A stretch of DNA of 26,868 nt, from the IMG/VR virus record IMGVR_UViG_3300046002_008066, positions 1 through 26,868 of that record. One strand, given 5' to 3'. The notes beneath the pieces are model-generated. The model was not told the origin of the DNA. It did no database searches and worked only from the letters and a program-made list of their open reading frames with translations. Positions 8,047-16,101 of the stretch are shown one piece after another. The translations under genes and the position numbers were made by a program. Position 1 is the stretch's first letter. Each line of letters starts with the position of its first letter. The stretch is from a virus.

Positions 8047-8730
8047 TTAATTTTTTATTGATACTTCTTTCCAGTTTAAAAATGGAAATATATCTCCATG
8101 CCATTCTCTGTATTCTTTTTGAACTGGGCAAATAACATTATTTTGATTTCCCAAAAATCCAATCCACCAACTAAATGTTCCTAAAGATAATATTTTATTT
8201 TCAAATTGAGATCCAAATATTATAGTTTTTTCGGGAGAGTTTTCAAAAATTTGTAAATTAAATTGATCACTAAGTTTTTTTATTATATCATTATTTGGAG
8301 AATCACTAGATATGTATCCACCACTTAATCCTTGCAAGGATTTTTGATAATATTCAATTTGACAACACCCTTTATCATTAACAATATCACCAAGTCGAAC
8401 ATGAACAAATGATCCTTTTTTTATTTTACCTTCATTAAGAAAAAAATGTTTATTAAATTTTAAAAACTCTAATATTACTCTATTTTGGAAAAATCCATCC
8501 AATATTATATTTTCATTTATATTTGTTTCTTTTAATAAATCGTATATATTATCATCATTTATTATTAAATTATTTTCATAAATATGACTATTTTTACTAG
8601 CATCGAATTTAAAAATATTATTTAATAACGGATTAGCAATTGATTGATTGAATTTTTTAGATAAAATTAATGATGCAAAATATTGAAAAAGATTATTTCC
8701 GAACCTTCCTTGATAATTTATATTTATCAT
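8047..8730 (-). CDS. GT11-like (alpha-1,2-fucosyltransferase-type) glycosyltransferase
   Basis: A 227-residue protein with the GT11 pattern: an N-terminal QGRFGNNLFQYFAS (7-20), the HVRLGD motif (110-115) that binds the GDP-sugar phosphate in fucosyltransferases, ISSDSPNN (140-147), and TFSWWIGFLG (185-194) near the C-terminus. The family is usually about 280-300 residues, so this is a compact member. The natural donor is GDP-L-fucose, which fits the GDP-mannose dehydratase at the end of the same unit, although a different GDP-6-deoxysugar cannot be excluded. It overlaps the next upstream gene by 4 bases (ATGA). The gene is strongly AT-rich with lysine, asparagine and isoleucine codons dominating. 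Confidence 0.75.
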   Translation of the reverse strand: MININYQGRFGNNLFQYFASLILSKKFNQSIANPLLNNIFKFDASKNSHIYENNLIINDDNIYDLLKETNINENIILDGFFQNRVILEFLKFNKHFFLNEGKIKKGSFVHVRLGDIVNDKGCCQIEYYQKSLQGLSGGYISSDSPNNDIIKKLSDQFNLQIFENSPEKTIIFGSQFENKILSLGTFSWWIGFLGNQNNVICPVQKEYREWHGDIFPFLNWKEVSIKN

Positions 8731-9590
8731 AATATGTATGAATTATTAAAAAATGGTTGGGATGGATACGTTTCTTCTAGCGAGGTATTTCTTAATTGAT
8801 ATTTTTTTGGTTGATAAATAATATCTTTATTAATACAAGCGGTTAAACAGAACGATGAGTTGGAAGATATTATATTTTTTGATAAATGTAAACATGTCCA
8901 ATCTATGTAGTATTCATTTTGAATAAATTCTACATTAAATAAACTATCAATTTTTTTAATAAATGAAACTAATTCTAAACCCTGTTTTGTATCTTCTGAA
9001 AAAATAAAAATATTTTTTATATTTTTATGATGCTTCTTCATGTGGAGAATACACTTTTCGTAATAATTAAAAGGCAATCTTAAATCATAACCTAAATGTC
9101 CATTAAAATCTGTTCCCCTATAATGTATGGATATAGAATCTTGATGTAAAACTTTTTTTAAATTTGATTCTATATAATTTATTATGGACTTTTTAATTTT
9201 TATTTCATCAAAAAAAGAATAATTAGGGTATAATGGAACATTATAAAACCAACCAGAAAAATATATGTTGCTAGGTATTAGCAAACTTTTATCATTAAGA
9301 ATTTGTAAAGATTTTTTTAAATTTGCTTCATCTGATATTTTTAATTCATGAATATCAGAACTGAAAGATTCAGAAAAATAATTGATTAAATTATCTTCAG
9401 GATTACTTTTAAAATCCTCTAATTCAAAAACTTCATCTAAATTGGATTGTGTGGTAATTTTTAAATTAAAATTTCTTTTTTTGCTGAAATTATAACAAAA
9501 TAATAAATGCGATAGATGGTTTCCAAACGATTGATTTGGGCCATGAATTTTTAAATTATCCGAATTAAGAAAGATATTTTTTAATGCCAT
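8727..9590 (-). CDS. Fucosyltransferase-like GT-B glycosyltransferase
   Basis: A 287-residue protein. NQSFGNHLSHLLFCYNFSKK (19-38) resembles the GT11 entry motif, IYFSGWFYN (109-117) the following conserved strand, SISIHYRGTDF (152-162) the H-x-R-x-(G/T)-D donor-binding motif shared by GT11, GT23 and GT65 fucosyltransferases, FIFSED (195-200) the next motif, and ISSNSSF (241-247) the late serine-rich loop. It is therefore probably a second deoxysugar transferase, only distantly related to the neighbour at 8047. It overlaps the following gene by 4 bases and the preceding methyltransferase by 10 bases. Acceptor and linkage cannot be told from sequence. Confidence 0.65.
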   Translation of the reverse strand: MALKNIFLNSDNLKIHGPNQSFGNHLSHLLFCYNFSKKRNFNLKITTQSNLDEVFELEDFKSNPEDNLINYFSESFSSDIHELKISDEANLKKSLQILNDKSLLIPSNIYFSGWFYNVPLYPNYSFFDEIKIKKSIINYIESNLKKVLHQDSISIHYRGTDFNGHLGYDLRLPFNYYEKCILHMKKHHKNIKNIFIFSEDTKQGLELVSFIKKIDSLFNVEFIQNEYYIDWTCLHLSKNIISSNSSFCLTACINKDIIYQPKKYQLRNTSLEETYPSQPFFNNSYIL

Positions 9591-10144
9591 TCTATAATTT
9601 CTTGATTTTTATTTTGGAACCTTTTAATTATATTCTGTTTTTCTATTTCATGATTTTGATTATGAACATGAAATTCACAATATATTTTTTTGAATTTAAT
9701 ATTATTATTTAATATTTGATTCAACACATCGTACTCCACGCCCTCGGCATCAAGCTTTAAAATACACTCTTCCGTGTCTATTTTAAATTCTTCAATGATA
9801 TCTAGTATTGTAGTTGTAGATATATTATAATAATTAAATTCATCAACTTTGATATTCCATCGACCCAAGCTATCATTCATGAATTTTTCTCCCATTATGG
9901 TAGCTCCAATACATTTATTTTCATCAGCTCTCGTCATTAAAGTGACATCTTTAACTTCTACATCAAGACCCTTTTTAATTAAAAAAGAATTTTTTATAGA
10001 CTTAATATCTTCCTCCAAATCTTGCCAGCATTCTGGGTTAGCTTCTACAAAAATTTTTACATCTTCATCATTTATAATTTCAAAGTTTTTTAAGAAATTA
10101 AATCCAGCCAAATTATTGCATCCTACATCTAAAATTGTTTTCAT
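9581..10144 (-). CDS. FkbM-type methyltransferase, third type
   Basis: A 187-residue SAM-dependent methyltransferase. MKTILDVGCNNLAGFNFL (1-18) holds the SAM loop, IFVEANPECW (31-40) the acidic second strand, and CILKLDAEGVEYDVLNQIL (127-145) the FkbM core motif; IYCEFHVHN follows as the closing strand. The middle TRADENKCIGATIMGE stretch corresponds to the substrate-side segment. It probably adds a methyl group to a sugar of the cassette's glycan. It is coupled on both sides (4-base and 10-base overlaps). Confidence 0.78.
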   Translation of the reverse strand: MKTILDVGCNNLAGFNFLKNFEIINDEDVKIFVEANPECWQDLEEDIKSIKNSFLIKKGLDVEVKDVTLMTRADENKCIGATIMGEKFMNDSLGRWNIKVDEFNYYNISTTTILDIIEEFKIDTEECILKLDAEGVEYDVLNQILNNNIKFKKIYCEFHVHNQNHEIEKQNIIKRFQNKNQEIIEWH

Positions 10145-11034
10145 TTATTTATTAATTTTTTTATGTAATTTTTAAAGTTATTTTGTCCAAATTGTCTATA
10201 AGCTTTTAAACAATTTTGTTTCATTAATTCTTCCTTGTCTTGAGGAATTTTATCAATAATATTAATTATATCTATATATGACAAATTATCAAATTCATCT
10301 TCTGGTATGGAAATTATTGTATTACTCCAATCCCATTCTGGTAAAACCCAATCATCTGAAATTAAAATAGGTATTGATCCAGCAGCTAAACTTTCCCAAA
10401 ATCTTACAGATGATGGTGATGATCCTCTTGGGCATAATGAAAACCTACTTCTTTCAAGAATATCTTTATACTCTTCTTCTTCTTTTTTTCTGTAATTTTC
10501 TATAGAGAATGAATTTGAATCTATATGGTAACTATCTCTGTAGATGATATTATTACCATTAATTTTATTTAGCATTCTTCCTCTAATTGGATGAGATGTA
10601 TAAGTTCCTACAAAAGATACTGGAATATTTTTATTTTTTGTATCATCAAAATTAAAACTACAGGTAAATGCTATTGGAATAATATTAATTCCTTTAGTAA
10701 TGAAATTATTTTTATCATGTAATGGAGAAAATACAGTATTAATATTTAAAAATTTAAAAATATCAATAAGTCGCATATAGTCATCATGTTGGCAAATAGT
10801 AAAATTATTTTTTTGTTCTATATTTAATTTTGAAATTTCATTAATATAGTACTGCATTGGTTGTTTATTTGGAAAATCTAGCCAATTAGAATTTAGTATT
10901 TGCGTCCAAGGAATAGCAATATAATTAATATCCCGTTCATCTTTAAGCTTTTGAAAACATAAATATTCAACGGGAAATTTATCATATGGAAAAATATCTT
11001 CAAAATAAGAGTAAATCATATATTTATATATCAT
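10141..11034 (-). CDS. Exostosin-like (GT47) glycosyltransferase
   Basis: A 297-residue GT-B type transferase. The strongest evidence is the nucleotide-sugar-binding segment at 186-224: YKDILERSRFSLCPRGSSPS followed by VRFWESLAAGSIPIL, where CPRG, R-x-x-E and AG-x-IP are hallmarks of exostosin-like proteins. FVGTYTSHPIRGRML (141-155) begins the C-terminal Rossmann half. The first ATG overlaps the previous stop as TAATG and is preferred for coupling; Met6 is an alternative. It probably extends the same glycan as its neighbours. Donor sugar unknown. Confidence 0.8.
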   Translation of the reverse strand: MIYKYMIYSYFEDIFPYDKFPVEYLCFQKLKDERDINYIAIPWTQILNSNWLDFPNKQPMQYYINEISKLNIEQKNNFTICQHDDYMRLIDIFKFLNINTVFSPLHDKNNFITKGINIIPIAFTCSFNFDDTKNKNIPVSFVGTYTSHPIRGRMLNKINGNNIIYRDSYHIDSNSFSIENYRKKEEEEYKDILERSRFSLCPRGSSPSSVRFWESLAAGSIPILISDDWVLPEWDWSNTIISIPEDEFDNLSYIDIINIIDKIPQDKEELMKQNCLKAYRQFGQNNFKNYIKKLINK

Positions 11035-11669
11035 TAAGCATTTAAAAAATCAAATACTTTTTGCATTAATTGTGTTTTGAGATTCAAGTTGGGAGAAAAA
11101 TTTGCATGGAAAATATTCAATTCTTTAGGAAGTGTTATTTCACAATCCTCACTATACATTTTATTTAACATTCCAATAGTAAAGCATTTATAGTCAAATA
11201 AATCCCATTTAAGATTTGCGAATTGATCAATTGATAATAAATGATTAGCGCAATATTGATCATCTTTATGCAAATCTATATTAGATAGCAGTTCATTGAA
11301 AAATCTTACTGTTAAATCATTTTTAAAACATGCGAAAAATCCCATGCACACCCCAGATGAATCCCATTGAAAAACTATATCTTTATTTAATAAAGATTCT
11401 TTAATATAATCTTGTATATTATTACATATCAATACATCGCAATCAGAATGAATCATGATTTCACCTTCATTACATTGATTTAAACTATCAATAATATATT
11501 GTATTTTGCTTACCATCGACTCTTTCCATCCATTTGAATGATAGTCACCAGAGCATTTTTGATCTATTTTTTTAATGATTAAATCTAAATTGCAGTTTTT
11601 AAAAAAAGATTTTAAAAAAATATCTAATAAATGTTTATGTGAATCACTATAGAATGTAAAAATTTTCAT
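11034..11669 (-). CDS. DxD-type (GT77-like) nucleotide-sugar transferase
   Basis: A 211-residue GT-A type protein. GEIMIHSDCDVLIC (69-82) has the metal-binding D-x-D (Asp76-Cys77-Asp78), preceded by WKESMVSKIQYIIDSL, where a lysine normally contacts the nucleotide sugar, and followed by VCMGFFACFKND and HKDDQYCANHLL, a pattern shared with nucleotide-diphospho-sugar transferases of the GT77/DUF271 type. FHANFS near the C-terminus supplies the late histidine-bearing motif. It is a likely chain-extending transferase of the cassette. It overlaps the preceding GT2 gene by 4 bases. Confidence 0.65.
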   Translation of the reverse strand: MKIFTFYSDSHKHLLDIFLKSFFKNCNLDLIIKKIDQKCSGDYHSNGWKESMVSKIQYIIDSLNQCNEGEIMIHSDCDVLICNNIQDYIKESLLNKDIVFQWDSSGVCMGFFACFKNDLTVRFFNELLSNIDLHKDDQYCANHLLSIDQFANLKWDLFDYKCFTIGMLNKMYSEDCEITLPKELNIFHANFSPNLNLKTQLMQKVFDFLNA

Positions 11670-12370
11670 TGATATTTTTTTCTAATTGATAATACCTCAT
11701 CTATTGCTTTTTGTAAAGTGTTTTTATCACTAGAAATCCCAGATGGATTTCTATAGTAAAGTCCAGAAATGATATTCATTTTACTTAATTTTCCCCCACC
11801 TTTTAACACTCTAAACCACATATCATAATCTGCACCAGAAAAATAGTTGATATCAAATACTCCAAATCTATCATGAATAGATTTTTTCCAAACTGGAAGG
11901 CAATGTGGCGAATTATGAATTAATTGGTTTTCAAAAGTTCCATCTAATGCTGGATGAATTGTTTTAGATTCGCAATATTCAAAAATTTCATTTTCTTTAT
12001 AACTAACTATAGTCTGTCCATAACAAACATCTGAATCTAAATTAGACTCTAAAAATTCAACTTGTTTTTGAAGTGAATTATAAGATCTTCTATCATCAAG
12101 ATTCCAATTGCTTAATAGATCTGATGAAGATAGCTCTATTCCTTTGTTCCAGGCTTCATACACAGAACATTTTCCAATATTAATATATTTAATATTATTA
12201 AAAGATAAATAAGGTTTTATCGCAGATACTTCATCATCTGGAGAATCCGCATCCAATAAAAGAAATTCACATTCGTGAAAAATAGATTGTCTTTTTATAT
12301 CAGTTAAAAAGCCATCAATAAATTTTCCACCTTTGAAAATTGATGTAATTATTGATGCTCTATACTTCAT
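11666..12370 (-). CDS. Family 2 glycosyltransferase, first gene of the glycan unit
   Basis: A 234-residue GT-A transferase. ASIITSIFKGGKFIDGFL (5-22) is the nucleotide-binding strand, LLLDADSPDDE (37-47) carries the uridine-binding acidic residue, NWNLDDRRSY (88-97) is the D-x-D equivalent, and SGADYDMWFRVL near 178-189 holds the catalytic-base E/D-D region with the GT2 pattern. KCSVYEAWNKGIEL is the typical C-x-x-A-x-N-x-G motif. It is the first gene of the nine-gene glycan cassette, behind a promoter with a perfect TATAAT. It is probably the transferase that starts or early extends the glycan. Confidence 0.85.
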   Translation of the reverse strand: MKYRASIITSIFKGGKFIDGFLTDIKRQSIFHECEFLLLDADSPDDEVSAIKPYLSFNNIKYINIGKCSVYEAWNKGIELSSSDLLSNWNLDDRRSYNSLQKQVEFLESNLDSDVCYGQTIVSYKENEIFEYCESKTIHPALDGTFENQLIHNSPHCLPVWKKSIHDRFGVFDINYFSGADYDMWFRVLKGGGKLSKMNIISGLYYRNPSGISSDKNTLQKAIDEVLSIRKKYQ

Positions 12371-12381
12371 GTCTATGCATG

Positions 12382-12409
12382 ATTATAAGCAATCTTCAAA
12401 AATCTTCAA
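12382..12409 (-). promoter_or_regulatory. Promoter of the glycan cassette
   Basis: On the minus strand, TTGAAG (12409-12404) is followed after 16 bases by a perfect TATAAT (12387-12382), then 11 bases and the ATG at 12370. The predicted leader is only about 4-5 bases. The -35 box lies in the last codons of the upstream gene. The sequence contains two copies of TTGAAGATT 11 bases apart, one of which overlaps the -35 box, so a bound regulator is possible. Confidence 0.6.
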
Positions 12410-13358
12410 GGCTTTCTTGAATATCTCTTAGCTCTGGAAGATGCGTAAACAATTCCTCTTGATCTACGAAAGTATCATCTAACCACTCGTCTTCATCTTC
12501 ATCAATATCATCATAGTCCTCAGAAGCTAAAGAAGACACTGGCTTGCTGCTCCAAAATTTACAACTCCAATAATTCGCTTTCCATTTTGGACCAACGTTA
12601 GTATCACATTGATGTCTTGCTCGATAATTTTTACGCCGAGCAGGATCATCGCGTTTGATTTCCATGTTAGGATCTCCAAACTTTACAACAACAATGTTTC
12701 CTTTGTCATTTTTAACATAAACTCCGAATTTTTTATTCGATCCACTTGGAAGTCTAAATGGTTTATTGAGAGTTTTCTTTTCAGCTTCAGAATAATCAAT
12801 ATCTGATAAATCGATATTTGCTTCGTCAAATAAATCTACTCCAGCTTTGATTAAATCAATTCGAGCGAGATCAAAATCAATTGAGTCAAACTTCCAGAAA
12901 CAATCCTCTGGTTTTTCTTCATAGTAAGCTTCACTTCCAGATGCAACGTCTTGATCAGCAGACCTATAGGAATCTTTAACTTTTTCTCCACGAAGCATTT
13001 TTAAAAACATATTAACTCTAGCCATTGCCCAACTGCTTCTACTTTGACCTGGACGATGAGAGAAAGAAAATGCCCCAAGACCTCTTCTATAGATTTTCTT
13101 CAGTTGAGATAAGGAAACTTTCTTATCATGATTTTCATTATGAAATCTTACTTTTTCCTGTAAAGAATTTATGATTTTTTCAGCAAATTCAATTTTACCA
13201 CCATCTTCTCCAGCTGATCCTTTAGGATTTTTAGACGATCCTTTTTTACGTTCATCTGGAAGAGATGGAGTTTGCGCTGCGCTTTTTGGTCCAGATCTTT
13301 TTGCTGATTCTGAAGTGTCAAAGAGTTGTTTAATTCTATCTGAAAAATCTATTTCCAT
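12396..13358 (-). CDS. Conserved phage protein with GDPNMEIKRDDP motif domain
   Basis: A 320-residue protein of unknown function with three visible parts. Residues 80-123 contain VSLSQLKKIYRRGLGAFSFS and RSSWAMARVNMFLKML, a pattern recurring in phage proteins. Residues 198-272 contain RLPSGSNKKFGVYVKNDKG, GDPNMEIKRDD (228-238), RARHQC (246-251) and YWSCKFW (263-269), a conserved domain I recall from phage structural or scaffold-associated proteins but cannot name. Residues 280-320 form a strongly acidic tail. His249, Cys251 and Cys266 could bind metal. The N-terminal 60 residues look disordered (Ser, Gly, Lys, Pro). It lies 39 bases after nrdA, with a TATTAA box 5 bases before the ATG but no good -35. 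The acidic tail recalls SSB and scaffold proteins, but no OB fold is recognisable. Confidence 0.7.
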   Translation of the reverse strand: MEIDFSDRIKQLFDTSESAKRSGPKSAAQTPSLPDERKKGSSKNPKGSAGEDGGKIEFAEKIINSLQEKVRFHNENHDKKVSLSQLKKIYRRGLGAFSFSHRPGQSRSSWAMARVNMFLKMLRGEKVKDSYRSADQDVASGSEAYYEEKPEDCFWKFDSIDFDLARIDLIKAGVDLFDEANIDLSDIDYSEAEKKTLNKPFRLPSGSNKKFGVYVKNDKGNIVVVKFGDPNMEIKRDDPARRKNYRARHQCDTNVGPKWKANYWSCKFWSSKPVSSLASEDYDDIDEDEDEWLDDTFVDQEELFTHLPELRDIQESLEDF

Positions 13359-13397
13359 AAATATTAATACACTTTTTTTTAAATAATTTAACTGGAA

Positions 13398-15092
13398 TTA
13401 TGCTTGGCATGATTCGCAGTTGAGAATGGATCTGGCTAATTCTTGTGCTGGGTTAGCGCTCTTTTGATAATACAAACCTTTGATTCCTTGCTCCCATGCA
13501 AAAATCATAAGTTGATTAACTTCTTTAGCGGATGCCGAAGGAGGAATCATGATGTTCAAACTCTGTCCTTGGTCGATGTATTTTTGACGCTGAGCAGCTT
13601 GAATGATGATTTCTTTTTGAGAGATTTCTCCAAAAGTTTTGAAAGTAGCTTTTTCATTTTCAGACAAGAAATCTAAATGAGCAACAGATCCACCTCTAAT
13701 TAAAATAGATTTCCAAACTTCTGCGGAGTTTTGATTTTTTTCAATTAGTAATTTTTCCAAATAGGGATTTTGATAGGAAAAGTCTCCCTTGGCTAGTCCT
13801 TTAACAAAGTAGTTTCCATTTAAAGGTTCGATGCCCTGAGACACTTGACCAAGAATGAAACTGGAGCTTACTGTTGGAGCAACAGCGATTGTAGTTACAT
13901 TGCGACGACCATAGCCTTCGAGTAACGCTGGTTCGCCATAGATCTCAGCTAATTGCTCAGTAGCCGCATCAGCACGATTTCTGATCGTTTTCCAAATTTG
14001 ATTATTTAAAATTTTAGCTTCCATTGATTCAAAAGGAATCATTTTAGATTGAAGCAGTGAATGCCAGCCAAGAACTCCAATGCCAAGCGCTCTTTGATTG
14101 ATTGCAAAGTTGCGAGCATGAGTCATGAATGCCATGTTTTCAGTTTTATTAATAAACTCTGTCATGACAGCATCCAAGAAAAACACCATTGTTTCAACAG
14201 CATCAGTATCTTTCCACTCTTCCCACTTATCAAGATTCAGAGATGATAAATTACAAACAAAAGATTCTGTTGGAGAATCAGCGAGCATAATTTCATTACA
14301 GAGATTTGAATGACTGATTTTTAAATTTTTATCTTTATAAACTTGAGGAGCTTGATCGTTAGCATTGTCAGAGAAAAAGATATACGGATATCCGCTTTCA
14401 AATCTCTTTTGAATCACAAGGCCCCAAATTCTTCTGTTCTCCTTGTTTCCATCAATCATATCCTGCATCCATTGATTAGAGACACAAACTCCAATTGAGA
14501 GTTCCTGAATGTCATTTCCTTCAGATTTAATCTTTAAGAACTCTTCAATATCACCATGATCAATTGGAAGGTATGTTGCGCAAGCTCCTCTTCTAGTGTT
14601 TCCCTGAGAAACAACAGTCATCATCTTATCGTAGAGTTCCATGAAATGAACTGAACCCGTTGATTCTCCACCAGATGAAATTTTAGATCCTCTAGGACGA
14701 ACATTGCCAAAGAATGCGCTAGTGCCTCCTCCAGACTTTGTCATCATGCTGATTTCAGCAAGTTTGTGACCAGTAATAGACTCTATAGAATCTTCTAGGT
14801 AAGTTCCAAAACAAGAAATTGGAAGACCTCTTTTTCTGCCAAGATTAGACCAATTAGGAGATGATAGTGAATAAAATCCACGCTCAACATAGTCAGCAAA
14901 CTTCTCAGCAAAGCTTTTGCATTTGAGGTAAGCATTAACTTTAGCAATGCAATCTCCGCTTACAGACAAAAGACTTTCTGCTGTTTGTGCAACATCAGAT
15001 ATTCTTTGCTCAGCAGTTTCGCCGTCCATCAAGTAGCCACTGCTTAAAAATTTGCGAGAATCTGCATTGAGCCAGTAAATATTTTTTTCCAT
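13398..15092 (-). CDS. nrdA: Class I ribonucleotide reductase, large (alpha) subunit, compact form
   Basis: A 564-residue reductase subunit making deoxynucleotides with NrdB. Visible catalytic residues: Cys94 in PISCFG (redox pair with Cys280 in VCNLSSLNL), SNLCNEI (262-268) giving Asn263, thiyl Cys265 and Glu267, the paired tyrosines Tyr541-Tyr542 in GLYYQK for radical transfer, and the C-terminal CESC (559-562) that passes electrons from thioredoxin or glutaredoxin. It is about 200 residues shorter than E. coli NrdA (761); the missing part is mostly N-terminal, including the ATP-cone, so overall activity control by ATP/dATP is probably absent. The ATG at 15092 lies 37 bases after nrdB and has TATAAC 4 bases upstream but no Shine-Dalgarno. 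Confidence 0.93.
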   Translation of the reverse strand: MEKNIYWLNADSRKFLSSGYLMDGETAEQRISDVAQTAESLLSVSGDCIAKVNAYLKCKSFAEKFADYVERGFYSLSSPNWSNLGRKRGLPISCFGTYLEDSIESITGHKLAEISMMTKSGGGTSAFFGNVRPRGSKISSGGESTGSVHFMELYDKMMTVVSQGNTRRGACATYLPIDHGDIEEFLKIKSEGNDIQELSIGVCVSNQWMQDMIDGNKENRRIWGLVIQKRFESGYPYIFFSDNANDQAPQVYKDKNLKISHSNLCNEIMLADSPTESFVCNLSSLNLDKWEEWKDTDAVETMVFFLDAVMTEFINKTENMAFMTHARNFAINQRALGIGVLGWHSLLQSKMIPFESMEAKILNNQIWKTIRNRADAATEQLAEIYGEPALLEGYGRRNVTTIAVAPTVSSSFILGQVSQGIEPLNGNYFVKGLAKGDFSYQNPYLEKLLIEKNQNSAEVWKSILIRGGSVAHLDFLSENEKATFKTFGEISQKEIIIQAAQRQKYIDQGQSLNIMIPPSASAKEVNQLMIFAWEQGIKGLYYQKSANPAQELARSILNCESCQA

Positions 15093-15129
15093 GTTAGTTA
15101 TAATGTCTTATTAATAAATCTCTAGTTTT

Positions 15130-16101
15130 TTAGAATAAATCGTTTTCATCGAAACTCTTATTGTCTTTAGAATACTCTACTGGAGTACTGTAAAAGAAAT
15201 CAGATGCTGTGTTTCCGTATAAACTCTCGTCAAACCATTTTGTTTTAGCAAGAAGTTCGTCGTCGATTGAGAAGGCTTTCTTGAATCCAATCAAACCAAA
15301 TGATTCATTGATTCTATTTTTCACAAATTCTTTAAGAATTGGGGCGGATAACAAATCTTCTTCGGCTCCATTAACAATCCAATCAATAATTTTAGACTCT
15401 GCAATCAGAGCTTCTTGAGCTTCGTGCAGAATTCTCGCCTCAAGTTCAGCATCAAATAATTCTGGGAACTCTTTTCTAATATCATTAATGATCTGAATCC
15501 CGATAAGACCATGAATCATCTCTTCGTTTTTAGTATATCTAACCTGCTGATTAGTATCTTTTAGTAAGTTATTTTTACCGAACCAGTTAATAACATAAAA
15601 CTGGCTAAACAGCGAAGCGTTTTCGACAAAGAGAGTGAATAGTATGATGCTATAAAGAAACTGCTTTTTAGAATCTTTGTAGAAACGATGAGTATACTTT
15701 TTCAAATACTTCACTCTTCCTTGAATCCAATCAAGCTTGAGGTTCTCCTCAAATACATCATTTAAATCAAGTATTGTTAGCAGTGCTTCATAAGCATTAT
15801 TATGAACAACTTCTGTATTTGCCATTACAAAACCAAGATCTTGAATAGCTGGATGCGGAAGATTATCTCCTAATTTTGCCCAAAATGTTTTAACAGCAAC
15901 TTCAATTTGCCCAATTGCAGACAATGTGCGAATGATGATTTCCCTGTCTCTCTCACTCAAGGAAACTTTAAAATCTTGAACGTCTGATTTAAAATTCCAC
16001 CTTTTATGAGACCACGCATTGTTATGCATAGCATCAATAAATTGCTCTGTCCAGGGATAAAGGTTGGGTTTTCTAGATACTTGTTCGTCAAAAATACTCA
16101 T
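15130..16101 (-). CDS. nrdB: Class I ribonucleotide reductase, small (beta) subunit
   Basis: A 323-residue radical-generating subunit. The start at 16101 (MSIFDEQ) is chosen over 16143 because family similarity begins there and a promoter ends 4 bases before it. Metal ligands in ferritin-like order: Glu67 in GQIEVAVK (an aspartate in E. coli), Glu97 and His100 in NTEVVHNNAY, Glu160 in LFVENASLF, Glu194 and His197 in KNEEMIHG. Tyr104 lies four residues after His100, where the stable tyrosyl radical forms in E. coli (Tyr122), so a classical tyrosyl-radical enzyme is expected. The acidic-aromatic C-terminus FDENDLF is the part that docks on NrdA. It precedes nrdA in one unit. Confidence 0.92.
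   Translation of the reverse strand: MSIFDEQVSRKPNLYPWTEQFIDAMHNNAWSHKRWNFKSDVQDFKVSLSERDREIIIRTLSAIGQIEVAVKTFWAKLGDNLPHPAIQDLGFVMANTEVVHNNAYEALLTILDLNDVFEENLKLDWIQGRVKYLKKYTHRFYKDSKKQFLYSIILFTLFVENASLFSQFYVINWFGKNNLLKDTNQQVRYTKNEEMIHGLIGIQIINDIRKEFPELFDAELEARILHEAQEALIAESKIIDWIVNGAEEDLLSAPILKEFVKNRINESFGLIGFKKAFSIDDELLAKTKWFDESLYGNTASDFFYSTPVEYSKDNKSFDENDLF

Noticed and set aside
8042-8131. Longer start (30 extra residues) for the second FkbM methyltransferase.
   Set aside because: It would overlap the preceding glycosyltransferase by about 85 bases, and the extra residues do not belong to the family core; the ATG at 8041 is well placed.
11021-11028. TATAAATA on the minus strand, a perfect T4 late-promoter box.
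   Set aside because: It lies within the first codons of the exostosin-like gene in very AT-rich DNA, in the middle of a coupled unit.
12609-12806. Plus-strand frames of 60-110 codons inside minus-strand genes (for example here, 9849-10175 and 13443-13676).
   Set aside because: They are antisense shadows of well-supported genes without starts, ribosome sites or family features.
13825-13840. GGTTCGATGCCC as a tRNA T-loop.
   Set aside because: It is inside nrdA, with no matching cloverleaf arms around it.
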